Below are positions 15,551 through 21,534 of a DNA stretch of 30,390 bases, piece after piece. How positions within the stretch are numbered: position 1 is the stretch's first letter; each line of letters begins with the position of its first letter. Origin of the DNA: Lentisphaeria bacterium UBA1724 (lineage in GTDB: Bacteria; Verrucomicrobiota; Lentisphaeria; Oligosphaerales; Oligosphaeraceae). Under the pieces are notes generated by a model. It made no database searches and had not been told where the DNA came from. It was given only the letters and a program-made list of their open reading frames with translations. A program made the position numbers and the translations under genes. The stretch is taken from assembly GCA_002315885.1 (NCBI GenBank), contig DCIO01000016.1, positions 1-30,390 on the forward strand, written 5' to 3'.

Positions 15551-15562
15551 TATATTAACTCG
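15551..15562 (+). promoter_or_regulatory. Promoter-like -10 motif before the Vor operon
   Basis: TATATTAACTCG lies about 65 bases upstream of the ferredoxin-subunit start and is close to the tRNA-Cys motif TACATTAACCCC. No convincing -35 box is present. Confidence 0.5.
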
Positions 15563-15626
15563 TTTGCTTTTTTAGTCAATGTCGCGCGTATGCGTGGCGT
15601 GTAACGTTATAGGAGAGTCGCGATTT

Positions 15627-15860
15627 ATGGAAATCGACAAAACCAAACCCTACCCGGTGATTGTGGCATTGGAGTGCAAGTCCTGTTCCCGTTGTGTGGT
15701 AGCTTGTCCGAAGCAGTGCTTGCGGATTGGCAAGACCATCAATGAGCGTGGTTATTTTGCGGCGGAATACGTCGGCGAAGGCTGTGTTGGCTGTGCCAGC
15801 TGTTTCTACAACTGTCCCGAGCCCAATGCGATTCAGATTCACATCCCCCAGCGGGGCTAA
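15627..15860 (+). CDS. 2-oxoacid:ferredoxin oxidoreductase delta/ferredoxin subunit
   Basis: A 77-residue protein with two [4Fe-4S] cluster motifs: CKSCSRCVVACP at about 18-29 and CVGCASCFYNCPEPNA near 50-65. It passes electrons from the TPP-linked catalytic subunits to ferredoxin. The ATG at 15627 is chosen because AGGAG lies about 10 bases upstream; an in-frame ATG 48 bases earlier would add residues unlike the family. It is the first gene of the operon, with 18 bases to the alpha subunit gene. All codons of the operon avoid TTA, CTA and TCA, consistent with high expression. Confidence 0.9.
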   Translation: MEIDKTKPYPVIVALECKSCSRCVVACPKQCLRIGKTINERGYFAAEYVGEGCVGCASCFYNCPEPNAIQIHIPQRG

Positions 15861-15878
15861 TTTGGAGGAGAAATAGAA

Positions 15879-16916
15879 ATGGCAACCAAATTGGTGAAAG
15901 GCAATACCGCCGTAGTGATTGGCGCCCTGTATGCGGGTGCTGACTGCTACTTTGGCTATCCCATCACTCCCGCCAGCGAGGTCTTGCAGGAGGCCTCCAA
16001 GTACTTCCCGATGCTGGGCCGCAAGTTCTTGCAGGCTGAGTCCGAGGAAGCATCCATCAACATGTGCTATGGTGCGGCATCCGCGGGACACCGCGTTTTC
16101 ACCGCGTCCAGTGGCCCTGGCATCTCCCTGATGAGCGAAGGCATCTCCTACATCGCTGGCGCGCAGTTGCCCGTGGTGCTGGTGGACATCATGCGTGCGG
16201 GTCCTGGCCTGGGCAACATCGGTCCCGAGCAGGGCGACTACAACCAGGTGGTCAAGGGCGGCGGCCATGGCAACTACAAGTGCATCGTGCTGGCCCCCAA
16301 CTCCGTCCAGGAGATGTGCGATTTCACCATGAAGGCCTTTGACCTGGCGTTCAAGTGGCGCAACCCCGTCTTCGTTCTGGCAGATGGCACCCTGGGCCAG
16401 ATGATGGAATCCCTGACTCTGCCCGAGAAGGCAATCGAGCCCAAAATTGACACCAGCTGGGCGGTGGCGGGCACTCCCGAGACCCGTCCCAACCTGGTCA
16501 CTTCCATCTTCCTGGATTTCGACCAACTGGAGAAGTTCAATTACTTCCTGCAGGACAAGTATGCCAAGATCGAGGCCGAGGAAGCCAGCTGGGATGAGTA
16601 TCAGACCGAGGACGCGGACACCGTCCTGGTGGCCTACGGCATTTGCAGCCGCATCGCTCGTACTGCGGTGGACATGGCTCGTGAAGCCGGCAAGAAGGTG
16701 GGTCTCTTGCGTCCCAAGACCCTCTTCCCCTTCCCGAAGGCCCGTCTCATGGAACTGGCCAATGGCAAAGTGAAGCGCTTCATCTCGGTTGAGATGAGCA
16801 ACGGCCAGATGCAGGCCGATATCAAGCTGGCTGTGGAATGCAAGTGCCCGGTGGACCTGGTCTACCGTCTTGGCGGCAATCTGCTGCACATCGATCAGAT
16901 CATGGCCGCGCTGTAA
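15879..16916 (+). CDS. vorB: 2-oxoacid:ferredoxin oxidoreductase alpha subunit (VorB/KorA-like)
   Basis: A 345-residue alpha subunit of a 2-oxoacid:ferredoxin oxidoreductase, which oxidatively decarboxylates a 2-oxoacid to its acyl-CoA and reduces ferredoxin. The pyrimidine-binding domain opens with GNTAVVIGALYAGADCYFGY (7-26 region) and continues with PITPASE, QAESEEASI and TASSGPGISLM. The segment GGGHGNYKCIVLAPNS matches the subset usually named VorB (branched-chain 3-methyl-2-oxobutanoate substrate); KorA for 2-oxoglutarate is the main alternative. A strong GGAGG precedes the start. The order ferredoxin-alpha-beta/gamma is typical of this enzyme class in anaerobes. Confidence 0.9.
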   Translation: MATKLVKGNTAVVIGALYAGADCYFGYPITPASEVLQEASKYFPMLGRKFLQAESEEASINMCYGAASAGHRVFTASSGPGISLMSEGISYIAGAQLPVVLVDIMRAGPGLGNIGPEQGDYNQVVKGGGHGNYKCIVLAPNSVQEMCDFTMKAFDLAFKWRNPVFVLADGTLGQMMESLTLPEKAIEPKIDTSWAVAGTPETRPNLVTSIFLDFDQLEKFNYFLQDKYAKIEAEEASWDEYQTEDADTVLVAYGICSRIARTAVDMAREAGKKVGLLRPKTLFPFPKARLMELANGKVKRFISVEMSNGQMQADIKLAVECKCPVDLVYRLGGNLLHIDQIMAAL

Positions 16917-16928
16917 GGAGGAACTGCA

Positions 16929-18341
16929 ATGTCCGAAAAAATCATCGAATCCACTGGACTTTACAAGAGCTTCCCCCGGAAGGGCGGAGCTGCCCAGACT
17001 GCAACCCACTACTGCCCCGGCTGCGGCCATGGCGTGCTGACCAAGCTGATTGGCGAGGCGCTCCATGACCTGGAACTGCAGGACAAGGCGGTGCTGATCA
17101 GCCCCGTCGGCTGCGCGGTCTTCGCATACTACTACTTTGACTGCGGCAACATCCAGGTGCCCCACGGCCGTGCGCCCGCAGTGGCCACGGGTGTCTCCCG
17201 CGCCACGGACAAGGTTGTCATCTCCTACCAGGGTGATGGCGACTTGGCCTCCATCGGTCTGAACGAGACCCTGCAGGCTGCCAACCGCGGCGAGAAGATC
17301 GCCGTCTTCTTTGTGAACAACACCGTCTATGGTATGACTGGCGGCCAAATGGCTCCCACCACGCTGGTTGGCGAGAAGACCGTGACCTGCCCCAATGGCC
17401 GTGATCCCATGACCCAGGGCTATCCTGTCCACATGTGCGAGCTGATCAACAACCTGAAGGCGCCCGTCTATATCGAGCGCGTCGCGTTGACCGATCCCGC
17501 CCACGTCATGCAGGCCCGCAAGGCGATCCGCAAGGCTCTGGAAATTCAGAAGGAAGGCAAGGGCTACACCTTCGTCGAGGTGCTCTCCGCCTGCCCCACC
17601 AACCTGAAGATGTCCACCACGGAAACCAACAAGTGGGTGAACGAAGTCATGACCAAGGAATATCCCCTGGGCAAGCTCCGCGACAACACCGAGGCTACCG
17701 AGGTGGTCCGTCCCGCTTCCGATTTCAGCAAGGAAGCCCTGGACAAGGTCTTTGGCGCCGCCAAGTCCGAGGAGAAGGCCGCTTCTTCCGAGGATCTGCC
17801 CGACGTCCAGGTCAAGATTGCCGGTTTCGGTGGTCAGGGTGTGCTCTCTCTGGGAACCATGATTGCCCAGGCGGGTCTCTCCGTGGGGCGCAATGTCTCC
17901 TGGTATCCCTCCTACGGTCCCGAACAGCGCGGTGGCACCTCCAACTGCTCCGTGACTCTGGCGACCCACGCCATCGGCTCCCCCGTCATCTATCGTCCCG
18001 ACCTGCTGGTCGCCATGAACCGCCCCTCGCTGGAGAAGTTCAAGAACGACGTCAAGCCCGGCGGCGTGATTGTCTATGACGCCATCATGGGCGAGGTGGA
18101 GATGCCCGCCGGCATCAAGGGCATCGCGGTGCCTGCACAGCAGCTGGCTGACGAGGCCGGCAACCCCAAGGGCGCCAATACGGTCATGTTCGGCGTAATC
18201 GCCGCACTGGGCGTGACCCGTCTGCCTGACGTGGCCTTCCGCAATGCGCTGGCTAACAGCTTCGCCAAGAAGCCACAACTCATCCCCGTGAACGAAAAAC
18301 TGCTGGACTTCGTCCGTGACTGGGCGAAAACCCACGCATAA
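16929..18341 (+). CDS. 2-oxoacid:ferredoxin oxidoreductase beta-gamma fusion subunit
   Basis: A 470-residue fusion. Residues 1 to about 265 are the TPP-binding beta subunit: HYCPGCGHGVLTKL (27-40 region), GDGDLASIGLNETLQAANR with the Mg-TPP motif, and NNTVYGMTGGQMAPTT. A Lys/Glu/Ala-Ser linker (about 275-293) leads to the gamma subunit with GFGGQGVLSLG and SYGPEQRGGTSNC, which helps in CoA binding and electron transfer. Beta and gamma are often separate genes; here they are one polypeptide without an internal stop. GGAGG precedes the ATG by 8 bases, 12 bases after the alpha gene. A strong terminator follows. Confidence 0.92.
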   Translation: MSEKIIESTGLYKSFPRKGGAAQTATHYCPGCGHGVLTKLIGEALHDLELQDKAVLISPVGCAVFAYYYFDCGNIQVPHGRAPAVATGVSRATDKVVISYQGDGDLASIGLNETLQAANRGEKIAVFFVNNTVYGMTGGQMAPTTLVGEKTVTCPNGRDPMTQGYPVHMCELINNLKAPVYIERVALTDPAHVMQARKAIRKALEIQKEGKGYTFVEVLSACPTNLKMSTTETNKWVNEVMTKEYPLGKLRDNTEATEVVRPASDFSKEALDKVFGAAKSEEKAASSEDLPDVQVKIAGFGGQGVLSLGTMIAQAGLSVGRNVSWYPSYGPEQRGGTSNCSVTLATHAIGSPVIYRPDLLVAMNRPSLEKFKNDVKPGGVIVYDAIMGEVEMPAGIKGIAVPAQQLADEAGNPKGANTVMFGVIAALGVTRLPDVAFRNALANSFAKKPQLIPVNEKLLDFVRDWAKTHA

Positions 18342-18358
18342 TCCCTAGCGGATAACAC

Positions 18359-18400
18359 AAAAAAGGCCCGGGCGATTTTTTCATCGCTCGGGCCTTTTTT
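18359..18400 (+). terminator. Intrinsic terminator of the Vor operon
   Basis: Stem AAAAAAGGCCCGGGCGAT (18359-18376) / ATCGCTCGGGCCTTTTTT (18383-18400) with one G-T pair and a TTTTTC loop. It ends in a T-run 42-60 bases after the stop. Confidence 0.95.
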
Positions 18401-18401
18401 T

Positions 18402-18464
18402 AATGCTTAATGCTTGATGCTTAATGCTTAATGTCGGAGGGGGAGGTATCCCCCTTGCCCCCTC
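18402..18464. repeat. 63-bp dispersed repeat, inverted copy A
   Basis: Read on the minus strand, this 63-bp unit matches 30295-30357 with three differences. It consists of a G-rich hairpin segment (AGGGGGATACCTCCCCCT) followed by CATTAAGCATTAAGCATCAA-type heptamers. It directly adjoins the Vor terminator. Confidence 0.85.
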
Positions 18465-18505
18465 TTTTTTTAATTCGGAATGTGAAATTAGGAATTGTTA
18501 TAAGG

Positions 18506-19195
18506 CTATAGTTCGGTTCGGATTTTTTTGAGGATGTCGGCGTGATATGGCGGATAGAAGAAACATCGGAGAAAGGCATCCTTTGGGGAGGAAAAGAAAC
18601 AATCTCCGCGAGATAAATCCATCGTGGTTTTATCGTACGACGCATCGAAAGGCATGAGGATTTTTCCGGCGTTTGGGGTAATGCGTTTCCCTTTGATGGC
18701 GGGGTAGGGGCGATAGGGGTGATTCTCCTGGGAGAGGATGCCCAGGTGTGTGGCGAGGGCCTTTGCGTCATCGGTCAGGGGACCGCTGCTGAAGAGGACC
18801 CCGCAGATATTCGTGCGGCAGCGTGCGGGCTTTCCCTGTCGTTCTTCCCAGATGAAGCGGTCAACCGCGCCATGTAGACGCGAAATCACATCAATCCCTA
18901 CGGGGATGCGCCAGCGCTTGCATTGTATCAGGCGGATTTTTCTTGGTGCCCGGGCCACGAGGTCAATTCCCCCATCCTCTACTCCTTTGCGGATACCCGT
19001 ATATTCCACACGATAGCCATTCGCTTCAAAGAGATGACCGACGTAGCGTTCGTATTGAAAACCGTAGTCCATGCGGGCTTGTTCGGTTTCTCGTTTGGAT
19101 AAGGTGGGGAGATTTCCATAGCGGAGATACCACCGCAACTTGAATTCTAGTGCCTGGATGTCGTCATCGGGGATTTCGCCGTATGGAGTAAGCAT
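18506..19195 (-). CDS. Mrr-like PD-(D/E)XK restriction endonuclease domain protein
   Basis: A 229-residue protein with a Mrr_cat-like nuclease fold. Helix-rich residues 40-60 (YERYVGHLFEANGYRVEYTG) lead into the catalytic motif GVEDGGIDLVAR (71-82, Asp78) and LIQCKRW (89-95, Gln91 and Lys93). Mrr-type enzymes cut modified DNA, so it may be a type IV restriction or DNA-processing nuclease. No methyltransferase or helicase partner is adjacent. The ATG at 19195 is favoured because the 46 upstream residues lack domain character, but an in-frame ATG at 19333 cannot be excluded. The C-terminal 110 residues after the nuclease core match nothing I know. Confidence 0.75.
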   Translation of the reverse strand: MLTPYGEIPDDDIQALEFKLRWYLRYGNLPTLSKRETEQARMDYGFQYERYVGHLFEANGYRVEYTGIRKGVEDGGIDLVARAPRKIRLIQCKRWRIPVGIDVISRLHGAVDRFIWEERQGKPARCRTNICGVLFSSGPLTDDAKALATHLGILSQENHPYRPYPAIKGKRITPNAGKILMPFDASYDKTTMDLSRGDCFFSSPKDAFLRCFFYPPYHADILKKIRTEL

Positions 19196-19369
19196 GGATT
19201 GATTGATGGCAAGGGAAGTCAACGGGGATAAAAGGAATTGCCCCAAAATACAGTCGTTTATTGATGATTGCAAGGAAGTTGTCTGAAAGTCATGAAGATT
19301 GTTGAAACGACCATGACTTTTGGGAATCGGCATATTTCACGCAAGGATAGGTATTTCGACCCGTATTTC

Positions 19370-19397
19370 GGGGCGATGGTATCGCCCCGCACAGGAC
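19370..19397. repeat. Stem-loop followed by GCACAGGAC
   Basis: Stem GGGGCGAT (19370-19377) / ATCGCCCC (19381-19388), loop GGT, then GCACAGGAC (19389-19397). It has the same tail as the copy at 15468 but a different stem. It lies in the 315-base spacer between the nuclease start and the pseudopilin gene; the rest of that spacer holds only the next repeat and a terminator. Confidence 0.6.
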
Positions 19398-19402
19398 GTT
19401 TC

Positions 19403-19429
19403 GATGGCGGGGACTCCGTCGGTATATCG
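19403..19429. repeat. Stem-loop/GTAC repeat, degenerate copy
   Basis: GATGGCGGGGACTCCGTCGG followed by TATATC aligns with the copies at 1200 and 8384. Several substitutions weaken the stem and change GGTACA to GGTATA, suggesting a decayed copy. It lies five bases after the GCACAGGAC stem-loop. Confidence 0.6.
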
Positions 19430-19432
19430 AAC

Positions 19433-19480
19433 AAAACGGGCTGTTGCGCCTCGGTGGGAGGCATTGCAACAGCCCGTTTT
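19433..19480 (-). terminator. Intrinsic terminator of the pseudopilin gene
   Basis: A 15-bp perfect stem AAAACGGGCTGTTGC (19433-19447) / GCAACAGCCCGTTTT (19466-19480). On the minus strand it follows the pseudopilin stop by 31 bases and ends in T-rich sequence. Confidence 0.85.
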
Positions 19481-19510
19481 GGTGTTAAGCAAGATTATGA
19501 TGTTGTCGGA

Positions 19511-20350
19511 TTAGAGGTCCTTGTCGCCGCCACCATTGCGATTGAAATCGGAGCCGGGGTACCAGGTGTACATCTGCTCGGCATAGGAATAACCAGACTC
19601 CACATTGAATTTTGCGATGCTGATTGCTTCGGCGTGACCATCACCAAAGGTCATGTTCAGTGCCATGGCGTGGCGGCAGAAGTTGTACTTTGCGGCAGCC
19701 TGGGCAATCATGTATCCTGCGCTGGAAGTCCACCGGCCCCAGCCACTAGTGTTGGAGCCATCGAAGAGGCAGACGAAGATGCCAGGGGCCTTGAGGCTGC
19801 TGACGCGCTTCCAGGAAGCGCAGTTGCGGCGGTTGCCGTTGGTCAGAGAACTACGGCCGTCTTCGAGGATGGCCTTGCTGTAGCTGAAGCCGATGCTGGT
19901 GTTATAGTCGATGTTGCCGGCGCAGCGCTGTGCAGTGGGGCAGGAGGGGCAAGCCAGGAGCTTGTGCCAGGAGTTGTCACCATCGATGAGGCCAGCCTGA
20001 CCATTGGCGGCTGCGGCGTCTTTGGCGACCCAGTCAGCGAATCTCATGGGGCAGTTGGGGATCAGGGGGTTCATGGTGAACCAGGCGTAGGAGTTGTCGG
20101 AGTAGGCGTCGGGATTATTTGCTCTTTCACCCATGGAACCTTCCCAGCGGTATGCGTTGGGCATGAAGTAGTCGTCATAGTCATTGGTGTAGAGCATGAC
20201 ACCCAGCTGGAGGTTCTTCAGGTTGTTGGTGCAGGAGATGGCGCGGGCCTTCTCGCGTGCCTTGGAGAGTGCGGGGAGGAGCATGGCGGCCAGGATGGCG
20301 ATGATGGCGATGACCACCAGGAGTTCAATCAGGGTAAAAGACTTTTTCAT
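19511..20350 (-). CDS. Type II secretion-like pseudopilin with H-X9-DG C-terminal motif
   Basis: A 279-residue protein with a prepilin leader (MKKS then FTLIELLVVIAIIAILAAML) as signal anchor, followed by the usual alpha-helix ending in PALSKAREKAR. The mature domain is rich in Asn, Trp and Cys and ends with the Lentisphaera/Planctomycete-style H-X9-DG motif: His227, then nine residues, Asp237-Gly238. The residue before the predicted cleavage site is Ser rather than the near-universal Gly. These proteins occur in very large numbers in Lentisphaerota; their role is uncertain and may be extracellular or surface-related. The A/C-rich leader has no Shine-Dalgarno site. No secretion-machinery gene is near. 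Confidence 0.92.
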   Translation of the reverse strand: MKKSFTLIELLVVIAIIAILAAMLLPALSKAREKARAISCTNNLKNLQLGVMLYTNDYDDYFMPNAYRWEGSMGERANNPDAYSDNSYAWFTMNPLIPNCPMRFADWVAKDAAAANGQAGLIDGDNSWHKLLACPSCPTAQRCAGNIDYNTSIGFSYSKAILEDGRSSLTNGNRRNCASWKRVSSLKAPGIFVCLFDGSNTSGWGRWTSSAGYMIAQAAAKYNFCRHAMALNMTFGDGHAEAISIAKFNVESGYSYAEQMYTWYPGSDFNRNGGGDKDL

Positions 20351-20400
20351 GGTTTTGTTTGGTTTGGGGTGTGTTTTGAGGGAAAGAAAAGCTGTTTCAA

Positions 20401-20412
20401 ATGCGTAATACC
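20401..20412 (-). promoter_or_regulatory. Promoter-like motif before the pseudopilin gene
   Basis: The minus strand reads GGTATTACGCAT about 50 bases before the ATG, sharing TATTACGCAT with the NSS transporter motif at 22963-22974. It may be the same promoter class. Confidence 0.4.
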
Positions 20413-20503
20413 ATCAATTATAGGAAAAAAAACAAAAAAATCAATACCCTTTTTGAAAGATTATGCTTTTTTTGGGGCTACGGCTTGTTATTTTTTCCGC
20501 GAC

Positions 20504-21130
20504 TTAATTGTTATGAAGGCTGTTACGGACCTCCGATTGAATTTTCGTCTTGGCTGCTTCCCAATCAAAAGGTTTAAGCATTCGGGGCATGGGTTGCTGT
20601 TCAGCATCTGCGAAGTAACATAAGCTTCTCATTGCTTGTGCAGGATTGGTCTCGGGGTATTTTTTTACATACCATTCAAGGATTTCATTGATGCTGTATT
20701 GTTCAAGCAAAAATGCCAAGTCAACAAAATCTTTACGAGTGCCACGGTTTGTGATGGCGTTCACTTTCATGGCTGCAATATCACGGATAGTTGCCAGGCG
20801 GATGCCCTGAAAATCCTCGTGTGGATCAAGCCAGGATGAATTTGCACAGGTTACACAATCGAGCTTGATGCCATTCACATAGAAGAATTGCATTTTCCCG
20901 CCTGGTGCCCAGGCAACTTTTCTTGCGTCTCCGAGTCGAGCTAGTGCGGCGTGGAGATCTGCCTCTTCCGGCCATTCCCCAAAAAGGTCCAGGTCAATGC
21001 TAAGGCGATGCCCAAGGCGTAGTGCCAGGGAAGTGCCCCCAACGAGGCGTAGTGCAGCAAATTCCGGGAGTGCCTGGATTTGCTTGAGGAGTTCCAGAGT
21101 CTCTGGGGTTATTGTTTCGGTGTGTAGCAT
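20504..21130 (-). CDS. AbiEii-like nucleotidyltransferase (candidate toxin)
   Basis: A 208-residue protein of the AbiEii/nucleotidyltransferase superfamily, toxins of type IV toxin-antitoxin systems in known cases. The active-site motif is visible: LVGGTSLALRLGHR (29-42) followed by two carboxylates in SIDLDLF (Asp46, Asp48), with further conserved regions in the middle (DIAAMKVNAITNRGTRKDFVDL, here paraphrased as a helix with Lys and Asp). The ATG at 21130 overlaps the preceding antitoxin-like gene by 22 bases, indicating translational coupling. It is slightly AT-richer than the flanking housekeeping genes. Confidence in the domain is good; the toxic role is an inference. Confidence 0.8.
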   Translation of the reverse strand: MLHTETITPETLELLKQIQALPEFAALRLVGGTSLALRLGHRLSIDLDLFGEWPEEADLHAALARLGDARKVAWAPGGKMQFFYVNGIKLDCVTCANSSWLDPHEDFQGIRLATIRDIAAMKVNAITNRGTRKDFVDLAFLLEQYSINEILEWYVKKYPETNPAQAMRSLCYFADAEQQPMPRMLKPFDWEAAKTKIQSEVRNSLHNN

Positions 21131-21384
21131 CGGAAAGTGCTTTGTGGGACATTTCCCAGGCATGCGGCGAATGCCAGTGTGACGGGGTCCAGGGAACGCA
21201 TTTGCTGGGCTTCTGAAGTAATGACGGGGATGGAGTAATAGGCGATGATTGCCCGTAAATCGGATATTTCTCCACGCGTCAAGACCCGTTCGATTACAAA
21301 TCGTCGGTGTGTCGTCGGGTCAATAGTATCTTGGGCCACATCCCAAAATAGCCCTGGTGTAAGTGATTGGATAAATGTATTCAT
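21109..21384 (-). CDS. DUF6922-like small protein (candidate antitoxin)
   Basis: A 91-residue protein. It begins with PGLFWDVAQDTIDPTTHRRF and continues VIERVLTRGEISDLRA, matching my memory of the DUF6922 family (LFWD, IERVLxxG), which often sits before AbiEii-like nucleotidyltransferases. It is upstream of and overlaps the nucleotidyltransferase gene by 22 bases, so it is produced first. It has GAGG before the ATG. It is probably an antitoxin-type partner; no DNA-binding motif is obvious. Confidence 0.75.
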   Translation of the reverse strand: MNTFIQSLTPGLFWDVAQDTIDPTTHRRFVIERVLTRGEISDLRAIIAYYSIPVITSEAQQMRSLDPVTLAFAACLGNVPQSTFRCYTPKQ

Positions 21385-21403
21385 GGTGCCCTCAATAGTA
21401 CCC

Positions 21404-21415
21404 GCAGTTAAGATA
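21404..21415 (-). promoter_or_regulatory. Promoter-like -10 motif before the DUF6922/AbiEii pair
   Basis: The minus strand reads TATCTTAACTGC, sharing TTAACTGC with the motif before the DUF3791 gene (TACATTAACTGC at 29165). It lies about 20-30 bases before the start. Confidence 0.4.
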
Positions 21416-21475
21416 ATGCAGGATTGGGAAAATACTTTTTGGAGGCCGGTACATTATCTGTTGGGGGCATCAATC

Positions 21476-21513
21476 AAAAACGCCGTGTTCCTTTGGTGGA
21501 GCGCGGCGTTTTT
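21476..21513 (-). terminator. Intrinsic terminator of the NSS transporter gene
   Basis: Stem AAAAACGCCG (21476-21485) / CGGCGTTTTT (21504-21513) with extended pairing inside. It lies 22 bases after the minus-strand stop and has T-runs on both strands, so it is also usable from the other side. Confidence 0.85.
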
Positions 21514-21534
21514 TTGTGTCTTATGCCTGGAGGA

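Noticed and set aside
15576..18335. A 919-codon open frame antisense to the whole Vor operon
   Set aside because: The three Vor genes share one reading frame and avoid TTA, CTA and TCA codons, which automatically removes stops from the aligned antisense frame. The predicted protein is low-complexity His/Gly/Asp-rich and has no domain logic.
18421..18771. A minus-strand open frame overlapping the Mrr-like nuclease
   Set aside because: It lies in a shifted frame of the nuclease gene, ends in the repeat peptide KGDTSPSDIKH, and has no independent start signal.
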